Shown here: piece after piece, positions 18,663-27,687 of the stretch
Position numbering within the stretch: the stretch's first letter is position 1
Layout of the letters: each line of letters opens with the position of its first letter
Source of the DNA: Flavobacteriales bacterium
Lineage (GTDB): Bacteria > Bacteroidota > Bacteroidia > UBA10329
Direction: 5' to 3'
Assembly (NCBI GenBank): GCA_021741075.1
Contig: JAIOYO010000006.1
Span: 1-64,000, forward strand
Length of the DNA: 64,000 nt
Position numbers and translations under genes: made by a program
The notes under the pieces: model-generated
The model's database searches: none
Told to the model about the DNA's origin: nothing
What the model saw: the letters and a program-made list of their open reading frames with translations, nothing else

Positions 18663-19487
18663 TTATTTCTTTTGTGTTCTAATCAAAGCTTGGTGGCCGT
18701 TGATGTCGGCTTTCACCAAATAGATACCAGCTGGAACCGATGAAAAATCAAGACTCAAACGGTTTGCTCCAATTCGAATTGATTTAGATGAAGTCTGAAT
18801 CAATGCGCCAGTAATTGAATACACCTCGATAGTAGCCGTTCCAGCAACAGTTGAGTTTACATCCAATGTAGAAACGCCTTCGGTTGGGTTTGGATAAAGG
18901 CCCAAAGAGAAAACACTATTGCTTTCTTTAATTCCATTCGGGTCAGAGACATTCATGGTGTACCCTTCTTCATCAAGAGCACCTGGGATTGGTTGTGGAA
19001 TAGCAAATGATGAAGGAATACCAAAACCAGACAACGCACCAGCAAAGGCAGAAAGGTCAGCCTCTCCAGAGGTTACTGATGCAATATCAATTGTAAAGGT
19101 TCCAGGTTGTGTAGGTGTTCCTGACAAAGTAATCGACCCAGATGCTCCAGCAATGTATGTGCATGGAGTGGCATCACAAGTAGCCGTTACCCCAGCAGGA
19201 AGACCTGAAACACTAAGCGTGGTAGAAGAAACAGTCAACGGAAAAGTTTGGCCAGCCAAAAGACTAGTAACTAAAGCCGCTTGCGGAAATGCCGATGCAA
19301 CTGCATTTCCAACCGTTGCTCCATCAACCGATGATGTTGTAGGAACGGTGAAATTAATTACCTGTCCAGCATAAGCCTGACCAATTGTACCTGCAGGCAA
19401 AGCAGAGGCGGAGGGAGAATACATTTGGGCAGAAGCTACAGAAGCAGCAATGCTAGCAGCGAAAATAGAGAGTAGCGTTTTTTTCAT
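18663..19487 (-). CDS. Secreted protein with T9SS type A sorting domain (paralog 1)
   Basis: MKKTLLSIFAASIAASVASAQ signal; C-terminal SNSVFSLGLYPNPTEGVSTLDVNSTVAGTATIEVYSITGALIQTSSKSIR...GIYLVKADINGHQALIRTQKK. Confidence 0.85.
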   Translation of the reverse strand: MKKTLLSIFAASIAASVASAQMYSPSASALPAGTIGQAYAGQVINFTVPTTSSVDGATVGNAVASAFPQAALVTSLLAGQTFPLTVSSTTLSVSGLPAGVTATCDATPCTYIAGASGSITLSGTPTQPGTFTIDIASVTSGEADLSAFAGALSGFGIPSSFAIPQPIPGALDEEGYTMNVSDPNGIKESNSVFSLGLYPNPTEGVSTLDVNSTVAGTATIEVYSITGALIQTSSKSIRIGANRLSLDFSSVPAGIYLVKADINGHQALIRTQKK

Positions 19488-19564
19488 GTGACTTTAATAA
19501 AAGGGGAATTTGCTTAATTTTTTGTTAGACCACGAAATTACAAAATGAACTTATTAGAAATGAA

Positions 19565-19592
19565 AAAGGCGATGAATCTCTCCATCGCCTTT
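19565..19592 (-). terminator. Hairpin terminator downstream of 19614..20429
   Basis: aaaggcgatg / catcgccttt, perfect 10-bp stem, similar in sequence to the 18615 hairpin. Confidence 0.6.
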
Positions 19593-19613
19593 AATTATCA
19601 GATTTGAATCAGC

Positions 19614-20429
19614 TTAGATTTTTTGAGTTCTAACCAACGCTTGACGTCCGTTGATTACAGCCTTTACCATGTAAATTCCAGCAGGAATTGAGGTAAGGTC
19701 AACGTTCAAACGGTTTGCGCCAACTCTAATAGATTTAGATGAAGCTTGAACTAAGGCACCGGTAATTGAATAAACTTCAATTGTAGCCATTCCAGCAACA
19801 GTAGAATTTACATCCAACATAGAAATCCCTTCAGTTGGGTTTGGGTAAAGACCAAGAGAGAAAACACTGTTTGATTCTGAAATCCCTGAAGAACCAACAC
19901 TCATTGTGTACCCTTCTGCATTCATCAATCCTGGAAGAGTAGGAACTTGTTGTCCTTGAAATGATCCGCCAAAAGGAACTGTTTGAGCACCAAGAGGTGT
20001 GCTTATAGAAACACTACCAATGGTTTCTGAAGTGATGTCAACAACAAAGCTACCTGCAGCAGTTGGTGTTCCCGAAAGTACAATATCTCGGGCAGCGCCT
20101 GCATTGATTAAACAACCACCACAATCTTCATTTAGCCCACCAGCAAGCCCTACAACAGATAGAGTTGTTGATGTTACGCTAACTGGATAACTCTGCGATG
20201 CAGTAATAAATGAACCTAAAATGCCAGAAACACTAGCAGGAAGCAAATCTAAAAGCTGCTGACCTGTTAAGTTAACTGTAGCGGGAATTGCCGCGTTAAT
20301 TGTTTGTGAATAAGCAGTTCCGACTTCGCCATTTGCAAGCGGAGACCCTGCTGCTGGAGAGAAGGTTTGTGCCATAGAGCCAAAGCTCAAACCAACAATT
20401 GCACTAATAGAAAGTAAAGTTTTTTTCAT
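19614..20429 (-). CDS. Secreted protein with T9SS type A sorting domain (paralog 2)
   Basis: Start adjusted from 20531 to the ATG giving MKKTLLSISAIVGLSFGSMAQ. C-terminal domain nearly identical to paralog 1. Confidence 0.85.
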   Translation of the reverse strand: MKKTLLSISAIVGLSFGSMAQTFSPAAGSPLANGEVGTAYSQTINAAIPATVNLTGQQLLDLLPASVSGILGSFITASQSYPVSVTSTTLSVVGLAGGLNEDCGGCLINAGAARDIVLSGTPTAAGSFVVDITSETIGSVSISTPLGAQTVPFGGSFQGQQVPTLPGLMNAEGYTMSVGSSGISESNSVFSLGLYPNPTEGISMLDVNSTVAGMATIEVYSITGALVQASSKSIRVGANRLNVDLTSIPAGIYMVKAVINGRQALVRTQKI

Positions 20430-20529
20430 TTTAAATGGAGTTGAATTAATTTGTTGTGAGCAACAAAGATAAGAATCCACACAACGTAATTGCCGATTTG
20501 AAATTGAGAACATGCAACTTTTGTTAAAC

Positions 20530-20567
20530 AACGAAGCAGGCTGGAAGTAATTCCAGCCTGCTTCGTT
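20530..20567. terminator. Strong hairpin, bidirectional terminator-like
   Basis: aacgaagcaggctggaa-gtaa-ttccagcctgcttcgtt, perfect 17-bp stem with 4-nt loop. Confidence 0.7.
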
Positions 20568-20590
20568 ACAGTTCTCATTCCTGAAAATTC

Positions 20591-20752
20591 CTAAACTCCA
20601 ATTGGCATTCTAGTTTTTTCTACCAAAAGCAGTTCGGTAAGTGACATATTCATTAGAATGGCAATTTCACTTGCAAATCGTTGCTCAGATGCCGTCAAAC
20701 GTCTTTTGATGTTTCCTGTTTCCATGACTTCTATTTTTTTCTTGCGTTTCAT
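20591..20752 (-). CDS. Candidate small ORF (53 aa), hypothetical
   Basis: MKRKKKIEVMETGNIKRRLTASEQRFASEIAILMNMSLTELLLVEKTRMPIGV*, with a strong hairpin immediately downstream. Below the ORF-track length cut-off. Confidence 0.4.
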   Translation of the reverse strand: MKRKKKIEVMETGNIKRRLTASEQRFASEIAILMNMSLTELLLVEKTRMPIGV

Positions 20753-20883
20753 TGTGTTCTGAGTGGTTTAACTGAACTTGTTCCAATACGTTTCTCAATA
20801 CCGATAAACGACCACATCTAACGGGTAAACGACAAGGTTTATCGGCAACCGACAAAAAGTGAATATCATTGCCAACTACAATT

Positions 20884-21801
20884 ATGAAAGTTCTCGTACT
20901 CTATTACTCGCAAACAGGACAGTTAAAGGAAATTGCAGACAATTGCATTGCCCCTCTTGTTACGGACAATTCAATCGATGTTGATTTTGTGAGGGTTGAA
21001 ACGGAGCATCAGTTTCCTTTCCCTTGGACACGGCTTACATTTTTTAATGCGTTTCCCGAATCGGTTTATGGAACACCATTCAAGTTGAAACCAATTGAGG
21101 TGGATTATTCCAAGAATTATGACCTCATCGTTTTAGCCTATACTGTTTGGTACCTAAATCCGAGTATTCCGATTTCTAGCTTGCTGCAGCACCCAAATGC
21201 CCAACACATTTTCAAGGGCAAGAAAGTGGTTACGCTTCTTGGCTCTAGAAATATGTGGGTGTTGGCTCAAGAAAAAGTGAAGCACCACTTGAAAAGATTG
21301 GAAGCCGATTTGATTGGGAACATCGTTCTTATTGATAGGAACAAGAATCTTGTCAGCATCATTACCATTATACGATGGATGTTCTACGGCAAAAAAAGCC
21401 CGTTTTGGGGATTTCCCAGAGCAGGAATCATTCAAGAAGATATCGAAAATAGCATGCGGTTTGGAGAAGTTATATTGAAACGATTGAAAGTGAACAAACT
21501 GACAGACATGCAGGAAGAACTCAATAAATTGGGTGCAGTTGACATCAACCCCTCTCTCCTAATTCTCGAAAAACGAGCTACTAAATTGTTTGGTATGTAT
21601 GCAGGCTTCCTCAGCAAGAAAGGAGACTTTTTCAATAAAGACCGTTTAGCACGTGTAAGCTTACTTTCCTATTTGTTGCCAATTGGCGCGTTCATCCTTT
21701 CGCCTATCACAACAATTTCTTCTTTCTTGATTTCTGTCATAAAGAGAAAGGAGCTTGAGGCTGATATTCGCTATTTCAAACAGAATTCGCTTAAAGAGTG
21801 A
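20884..21801 (+). CDS. darA: DarA-like dialkylresorcinol condensing enzyme (flavodoxin-like N-terminus)
   Basis: MKVLVLYYSQTGQLKEIADNCIAPL...FPFPWTRLTFFNAFPESVYGTPFKLKPIEVD...; immediately upstream of a KASIII-like DarB candidate. Confidence 0.75.
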   Translation: MKVLVLYYSQTGQLKEIADNCIAPLVTDNSIDVDFVRVETEHQFPFPWTRLTFFNAFPESVYGTPFKLKPIEVDYSKNYDLIVLAYTVWYLNPSIPISSLLQHPNAQHIFKGKKVVTLLGSRNMWVLAQEKVKHHLKRLEADLIGNIVLIDRNKNLVSIITIIRWMFYGKKSPFWGFPRAGIIQEDIENSMRFGEVILKRLKVNKLTDMQEELNKLGAVDINPSLLILEKRATKLFGMYAGFLSKKGDFFNKDRLARVSLLSYLLPIGAFILSPITTISSFLISVIKRKELEADIRYFKQNSLKE

Positions 21802-21824
21802 ACATTTTTACGAGAATCTACTTA

Positions 21825-21856
21825 TTTGAATTTACCGGTCACCGAGTGTACCTTTG
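21825..21856 (+). promoter_or_regulatory. Bacteroidota-type promoter upstream of darB candidate
   Basis: TTTG (21825-21828), 20-nt spacer, TACCTTTG (21849-21856). Confidence 0.55.
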
Positions 21857-21890
21857 CGCGGCTGAGAGTCGCCCATAACAAATTGCAAAG

Positions 21891-23015
21891 TTGAAGGAAG
21901 TTTATATTACCGCTCTATCGAAGTTTTTACCCAACAAACCTGTTTCAAATGATGAAATGGAAGGTCTTTTGGGTATGATTGGCGGAAAGCCTTCTCGAGC
22001 AAGAAGAATCGTATTGCGCAACAACGGAATCAAAACCCGTTACTACTCCTTGCTGAAAGACGGAACGCTCAGTCACTCCAATGCTCAAATGGTTTTGGAG
22101 GCCGTTAAAGGTTTGGGTATTTCTTCCAAAGAAATTGAACTGCTATCGTGCGGAACATCTGCCACCGACCAAACCTTGCCTTCGCATACCGCCATGGTTC
22201 ACGGATTGCTCAATTCGCCTATGGAGATTATTTCGCCATCAGGAGCTTGTTGCTCTGGAATTCATGCCATGAAGTTTGGTTATTTGAGCATCAAATCTGG
22301 AGAAACCATCAATGCCGTAACGGCCGGTTCTGAATTGATTTCGCCAATGATGATGGCTCGTAATTTCGAATCAGAATCTCGTTCAGAATCTGAGTTGGAA
22401 AGCAATCCTTTTGTTGGTTTCGAGAAAGATTTTCTTCGTTGGATGTTGTCTGATGGAGCGGGTGCCGCTTTAATGCAAGACAAGCCAAATGAAAACGGAG
22501 TGTCTCTCAAGATTGAATGGATAGAAAGCCGTTCGTACGCAAATGAGTACGAAACGTGCATGTATTCGGCTGCCGATAAGAACAAAGACGGTTCTATTAA
22601 GAGCTGGAAAGAGTTTGAACCAACTCAATGGCTCGACCATTCGGTTTTTGCCATGAAGCAAGACGTAAAACTCCTAAGTAGCACCATTGTTCCGTTAGGC
22701 GGTAAATACCTCACAGAAATTGCGAAGCGCAGAAAGTTTGATGTCTCTTCTGTAGATTATTTCATGCCGCATCTTTCGTCAAACTTCTTTCGCCAGCAGG
22801 TTTACGACCAACTGAAAGCAGATGGCATGGAGATTACCGAAGATAAGTGGTTCACTAATTTGGTAGAGGTGGGCAACGTAGGTTCTGCCTCCATTTACAT
22901 TATGCTCGAAGAACTTTTCAATTCCGGCAAACTGAAAAAGGGACAGAAGTTGCTTTTGATGGTACCCGAAAGTGCGCGATTCTCTTATGCTTATGCACTG
23001 CTAATTGTTTGCTGA
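21891..23015 (+). CDS. darB: Beta-ketoacyl-ACP synthase III-like (DarB-like)
   Basis: SCGTSATDQTLPSHTAMVHGLL...EIISPSGACCSGIHAMKFGY...AGSELISPMM...DYFMPHLSSNFF...NVGSASIYIMLEEL; thiolase-fold condensing enzyme with Cys in GACCSG. TTG start. Confidence 0.8.
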   Translation: MKEVYITALSKFLPNKPVSNDEMEGLLGMIGGKPSRARRIVLRNNGIKTRYYSLLKDGTLSHSNAQMVLEAVKGLGISSKEIELLSCGTSATDQTLPSHTAMVHGLLNSPMEIISPSGACCSGIHAMKFGYLSIKSGETINAVTAGSELISPMMMARNFESESRSESELESNPFVGFEKDFLRWMLSDGAGAALMQDKPNENGVSLKIEWIESRSYANEYETCMYSAADKNKDGSIKSWKEFEPTQWLDHSVFAMKQDVKLLSSTIVPLGGKYLTEIAKRRKFDVSSVDYFMPHLSSNFFRQQVYDQLKADGMEITEDKWFTNLVEVGNVGSASIYIMLEELFNSGKLKKGQKLLLMVPESARFSYAYALLIVC

Positions 23016-23027
23016 GATTTTGGTGAC

Positions 23028-23486
23028 ATGCTCGTAAATCGCGAAGAAGTGCTGAAGTTCATTCCACAGAGACAACCAATTGTGGTTGTTCACGGGCTTA
23101 TTTCGCATTCAGAAAACGCATCCGTTTCCGAGTTTCATGTAGAAGAAGGACATCTTTTTGTTCGCAATGGCAAATTGCTTCCGTCAGGATTGATGGAAAA
23201 CATTGCTCAGACATCTGCTTTGCGTTCAGGTTATCATTTCGCGCAGCAAATGCAGGATGGAGGAGGGATGAAAGAACCGCCCATCGGGTTTATTGGAGCG
23301 CTTAAAAACTTCGCGGTATCTGACCTTCCATCGGTTGGTTCGGTTCTAAAAACTACGGTTACGACAACTTATGAAGTGATGGGGATGCAGGTGGTAGAGG
23401 CCAATGTTGTTTGCGGTAAAAACGTGATTGCAACCTGCGAAATGAAAATATTCTTGAGCCAAGAAAATCAAACGCAAAACGCGTAA
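23028..23486 (+). CDS. 3-hydroxyacyl-ACP dehydratase-like hotdog protein
   Basis: IPQRQPIVVVHGLISHSENASVSEFHVEEGHLFVRNGKLLPSGLMENIAQTSALRSGYHFAQQ; hotdog/FabZ-like. Confidence 0.75.
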   Translation: MLVNREEVLKFIPQRQPIVVVHGLISHSENASVSEFHVEEGHLFVRNGKLLPSGLMENIAQTSALRSGYHFAQQMQDGGGMKEPPIGFIGALKNFAVSDLPSVGSVLKTTVTTTYEVMGMQVVEANVVCGKNVIATCEMKIFLSQENQTQNA

Positions 23487-23530
23487 GTCCAAAGATTTAA
23501 ACAAATTCGAACCGCAATAAAAGACACGTC

Positions 23531-23788
23531 ATGGTAGAAGAGTTGATTGAAAAGCTAAAAGTTCAAATCATTGAAACCCTGAATTTGGAGGATTTGACTC
23601 CTGCAGACATAAACGCAAACGACCCTCTTTTTGGCGATGATGGAATCGGACTAGATTCAATCGATGCATTAGAATTGATTGTATTGATGAATAAGGAATA
23701 CAACATACAAGTTGCCGACCCAGAAGAAGGTAAGAATGTGTTCTATTCTATTAAGACGATGGCTGATTATATACAGGCCAACACTTAA
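23531..23788 (+). CDS. Acyl carrier protein
   Basis: DPLFGDDGIGLDSIDALELIVLMNKEYNIQV with the phosphopantetheine Ser in GLDSIDALEL. Confidence 0.9.
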   Translation: MVEELIEKLKVQIIETLNLEDLTPADINANDPLFGDDGIGLDSIDALELIVLMNKEYNIQVADPEEGKNVFYSIKTMADYIQANT

Positions 23789-24489
23789 TTCCTCTCCCCA
23801 ATAAACCTTGTCAAGTCGTCCTGGTAACTTTTAAAAGAGAAAGAATTTACCACGCGGTAATAGTTCTGCGTGTCAACGCAATAATCGTAGGCAAACTTGG
23901 CCACCAACAGCTTCGAATCGTCATAGCTGAACACACTAAGTAGGTCAATAATCTGATCCACACGGAAACAATGCTTCGATTTCACCATCATCTTGGCCTG
24001 TTTCTCCATGGAATCTTTAAATGAAGCAGCCCTCACCAAAGATTTGATTTCCTCCACGTCAGCCGAGCTCACCTCACAAAGCGGAACAGGTGGATTCGGC
24101 ACAGGAGCAGGTTCAATAGGAACGGGCACAATTACCAATTCTCCCAAAATCATGTCGTGCAATCGGAATGCACTGCTTTTCAAATCCAGCGCATCATACA
24201 CATCATAAAAATTTGTTGGGTCAATCACGTTCGGGTAGGCCGCATACGCAAAATCAACCCGAAAAGGGTCACTTCCAAAAGCGCGACAAACCTGAAACAC
24301 CTGTCCGCTGTTCAAGCAATACGGCAAAAACACCTGCATCGCCATCCGAAGTCGGGCTACATCGTTGGGATTCGAGCGTAATTGTTGCAACTCCATCTGA
24401 AACGCTCGCGGACCTATTGGGCCAATGCAATTTTGGGCGTTTATTTTAAGCGTAAAAAGAAAAAAGGGGAAAAGAAAAAGGTATCGCAT
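23785..24489 (-). CDS. DUF4476-like secreted protein
   Basis: Signal peptide; C-terminal repeated FKDSMEKQAKMMVKSKHCFRVDQIIDLLSVFSYDDSKLLVAKFAYDYCVD pattern. Confidence 0.75.
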   Translation of the reverse strand: MRYLFLFPFFLFTLKINAQNCIGPIGPRAFQMELQQLRSNPNDVARLRMAMQVFLPYCLNSGQVFQVCRAFGSDPFRVDFAYAAYPNVIDPTNFYDVYDALDLKSSAFRLHDMILGELVIVPVPIEPAPVPNPPVPLCEVSSADVEEIKSLVRAASFKDSMEKQAKMMVKSKHCFRVDQIIDLLSVFSYDDSKLLVAKFAYDYCVDTQNYYRVVNSFSFKSYQDDLTRFIGERN

Positions 24490-24499
24490 TATGGAGGAT

Positions 24500-25342
24500 T
24501 CAAAGTTTCACCAAAATTATTCCAATCATCACAAAAACGACACCGATTAAACGCGTCTTACTAAAATCCTCCTTAAGAAGAATATAACCCGCCATCGCTC
24601 CAAAAACAACCGAAGCTTCGCGAACAGCCACAATGCGGCTGACAGGCGCAATTTGCATCACATACAAGATAATGAGATAACTACTAGTGGCAATAATGCT
24701 GATGAGAACGACTGGTTTCAGCAGCGTTTTCAGCGTTAGCCGCATTTCGGATTTTCGTTGGATCAAAACATAGGGCAAAAACATCACTACCGAAATAATC
24801 TGCGATGCAGCCATAACAGGAATCGGATGAATGTCTGCAACAAGAAGCTTATCGAAAATGGTATAGCTCATAATCAGCGCACCGCAAACCAAAGCCAGAA
24901 AAATACCTTTGGGAGATGTGGCTTCACGATTTCTTCGATAAGAGAGAATCCCAATACCCGAAATCACGGTAATCACACCAATGCCCGAAACCAAGCTCAG
25001 TTGTTCACGCAATACAATCATAGAAAGCAAGATAGCTCCAGCAATTCCGCTTCCCCTCACAATTGGATACAGCGTGCTGATATCCCCATTCTTATAGGTA
25101 AACGTCAACACAAACCCGTAAACCGCATGAAACCCTCCGGTTGCAAGAAGCAGTATAATCAACTCCGTTGTTAATCGAACATCATCGAGATAAGGAATAG
25201 ACATTAGTCCTGTAACCACAGAACTAAACAGAAAGGATAAGTAAATGACGCTGTAGTTTCCTGCAAACTTCTTGGCCACAAAATTCCATGAGGCATGAAG
25301 CAATGCGCTCGAAAGCACCAGAAGGAATGTTAATGTTGACAC
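24500..25342 (-). CDS. EamA/DMT family transporter
   Basis: Ten-TM-like hydrophobic pattern, two EamA halves (LHASWNFVAKKF...; IATSSYLIILYVMQIAPVSRIVAVREASVVFGAMAGYILLKEDF). Confidence 0.85.
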   Translation of the reverse strand: MSTLTFLLVLSSALLHASWNFVAKKFAGNYSVIYLSFLFSSVVTGLMSIPYLDDVRLTTELIILLLATGGFHAVYGFVLTFTYKNGDISTLYPIVRGSGIAGAILLSMIVLREQLSLVSGIGVITVISGIGILSYRRNREATSPKGIFLALVCGALIMSYTIFDKLLVADIHPIPVMAASQIISVVMFLPYVLIQRKSEMRLTLKTLLKPVVLISIIATSSYLIILYVMQIAPVSRIVAVREASVVFGAMAGYILLKEDFSKTRLIGVVFVMIGIILVKL

Positions 25343-25473
25343 ACTGCAAATATCGCCAAAGACTAGGTCGTGTTCGGAAAACTCGGAATATGTTTGTATT
25401 CAATTACCCCTCCTCTTTGGGAAGGTCGGGTGGGGCTGTATATTCGCGCCCAAATTTGTAAATCGTATCAGTA

Positions 25474-26445
25474 ATGAAAGGACCCATCTCAAAATTTGCA
25501 GAAGAACATTTTCGCCATTTCAACGCGGCCGCTTTAATGGATGCTGCCAAAGGCTATGAGACCCATTTGGCCGAAGGCGGAAAAATGATGATAACGCTAG
25601 CTGGCGCCATGAGCACTGCCGAGTTGGGACGATCCTTAGCCGAAATCATCCGTCAAGGAAAAGTGGACATCATCTCTTGCACAGGCGCAAACTTGGAAGA
25701 GGATTTGATGAACCTCGTAGCACACGATCACTACAAGCGAGTTCCAAATTACAGAGACCTTTCGCCACAAGAAGAATGGGATTTGTTGGAAAACGGCTTC
25801 AATCGCGTTACCGACACCTGCATTCCAGAAGAAGAAGCCTTTAGAAGATTGCAAAAGCACATTTTCAAGGTTTGGAAAGACGCACAAGATGCTGGCGAAC
25901 GTTTCCTACCTCACGAATACATGTACAAGATTCTCTTAAATGGAGATTTGGAACAATACTATCAGATAGACCCAAAGAATTCGTGGATGCTAGCGGCTGC
26001 TGAACGCAACTTGCCTATCATTTGCCCAGGATGGGAAGACAGTACCATGGGAAACATCTTTGCTTCTTATTGCTACAAGGGCGAACTGAACCCATCGACC
26101 ATGAAGTCGGGAATCGAATACATGATGTGGCTTTCTGATTGGTACATTAAGAATTCAGAAGGAAAAGGAGTAGGTTTCTTCCAAATTGGCGGTGGAATTG
26201 CTGGCGATTTCCCAATCTGTGTAGTTCCAATGTTGTATCAAGATTTGGAGATGACAGACATTCCTTTCTGGAGTTACTTCTGCCAAATTTCGGATAGTAC
26301 AACCAGCTATGGCTCCTATTCGGGCGCTGTTCCCAACGAAAAGATTACATGGGGAAAACTGGACATCACCACTCCGAAATTCATTGTAGAAAGTGATGCA
26401 ACGATTGTTGCTCCACTCATTTTTGCATGGCTGCTTGATTGGTAA
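25474..26445 (+). CDS. Deoxyhypusine synthase-like family protein
   Basis: MITLAGAMSTAELGRSLAEIIRQGKVDIISCTGANLEEDL...PIICPGWEDSTMGN...GVGFFQIGGGIAGDFPICVVPML...SYSGAVPNEKITWGKL; DHS fold signature. Confidence 0.9.
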   Translation: MKGPISKFAEEHFRHFNAAALMDAAKGYETHLAEGGKMMITLAGAMSTAELGRSLAEIIRQGKVDIISCTGANLEEDLMNLVAHDHYKRVPNYRDLSPQEEWDLLENGFNRVTDTCIPEEEAFRRLQKHIFKVWKDAQDAGERFLPHEYMYKILLNGDLEQYYQIDPKNSWMLAAAERNLPIICPGWEDSTMGNIFASYCYKGELNPSTMKSGIEYMMWLSDWYIKNSEGKGVGFFQIGGGIAGDFPICVVPMLYQDLEMTDIPFWSYFCQISDSTTSYGSYSGAVPNEKITWGKLDITTPKFIVESDATIVAPLIFAWLLDW

Positions 26446-26508
26446 GCTGCCGAGTATGAGATTTTACGTCTGACCTCAAGTAAAATCTCTCTACAATCTA
26501 TTACCTTC

Positions 26509-27687
26509 ATGCCTTCTCAACCCCGAGATATGAAGAAAACTTTACGGCTCACCTTTATTTGGTTGATTGTTTCCGTTTCTGCCTTCGGACAGGACAACAT
26601 GGGAATTGGTACGCTCGCGCCCGATCCATCCGCCATCTTAGAGGTTTCCAGTACAAATAAGGGAGTTCTGCTTCCGCGTTTGACCTCTGCACAGAAAAAC
26701 GGAATTGTCAACCCTGCGCAAGGTCTTTTCATTTTTGACATAACCACCGAATCGTTTTGGTATTTCGATGGAACACAATGGGTAGAAGCTCTAGGCCCAA
26801 TTGGTCCAGCAGGCCCACAAGGTTTGCAAGGCCCGCAAGGGATTCAGGGTCCTACTGGTCCTCCTGGGGCAGATTCAAGCATTCCAGGCCCGCAAGGTCC
26901 ACAAGGGTTGCAAGGCCTACAAGGAGTTCAAGGTATTGATGGCCCAACGGGTCCCGTAGGTCCAACGGGTCCGCAAGGATTGCAAGGTCCACAGGGTCCA
27001 CAAGGAGTTCAAGGTATTGATGGTCCAACGGGTCCGCAAGGAATTCAAGGACCAACAGGGCCGCAAGGAGTAGATGGTCCAACTGGTCCACAGGGCGTTC
27101 AAGGTCCAACGGGTCCAACAGGCACACAAGGAATTCAAGGTCCAACAGGCCCCGCAGGTTCTGCGAGTTACAATCTTACCCTCAGTTCAAACCCTAACGG
27201 AACGTACAGTTTGACCGATGATGGCGGAACTTTAACAACTACAGCAGGGGCTTGGCTTACAACAGGAAATTCTGGCACCAATCCTGCCACCAATTTCATT
27301 GGAACAACAGACGGTCAACCATTGGTTGTTAGAACAAATAACACCGAAAAAATGCGCGTGTTGGCCAATGGAGATATTTGGGTTGATGGCTCCAAACCCG
27401 TTTTGGTGAGAAGGTTTAATTGTAGCGGATGTGACAATCCTAATAGAAACACTGGGGTTTCAACCGCAGACTATGTCGCCTTCATTGGTGGATTTTATCC
27501 CACAGCCAATAGTGACGCAGAAAGCACGCGAGCTCGAATGTATTCAAGCGGAGGAACATGGTGGTTTAAAGGAGATACCCAAGGACCAAGTAATGAGAGT
27601 TGGAGTGTTGATGTCGTTTTCATAAAACTTGAATTGGTTGATGACCAACGTCCGGCATCTTCAACAGGAGGAGGAACGGGATTTTAA
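26509..27687 (+). CDS. Collagen-like (Gly-X-Y) secreted protein 1
   Basis: N-terminal [42 protein letters not shown] triplets; C-terminal [56 protein letters not shown]. Confidence 0.85.
   Translation: MPSQPRDMKKTLRLTFIWLIVSVSAFGQDNMGIGTLAPDPSAILEVSSTNKGVLLPRLTSAQKNGIVNPAQGLFIFDITTESFWYFDGTQWVEALGPIGPAGPQGLQGPQGIQGPTGPPGADSSIPGPQGPQGLQGLQGVQGIDGPTGPVGPTGPQGLQGPQGPQGVQGIDGPTGPQGIQGPTGPQGVDGPTGPQGVQGPTGPTGTQGIQGPTGPAGSASYNLTLSSNPNGTYSLTDDGGTLTTTAGAWLTTGNSGTNPATNFIGTTDGQPLVVRTNNTEKMRVLANGDIWVDGSKPVLVRRFNCSGCDNPNRNTGVSTADYVAFIGGFYPTANSDAESTRARMYSSGGTWWFKGDTQGPSNESWSVDVVFIKLELVDDQRPASSTGGGTGF

Noticed and set aside
25400-25445. tacccctcctctttgggaaggtcgggtggggctg as a functional hairpin
   Set aside because: Looks like a degenerate remnant of a common intergenic repeat; pairing is imperfect and no function is supportable.
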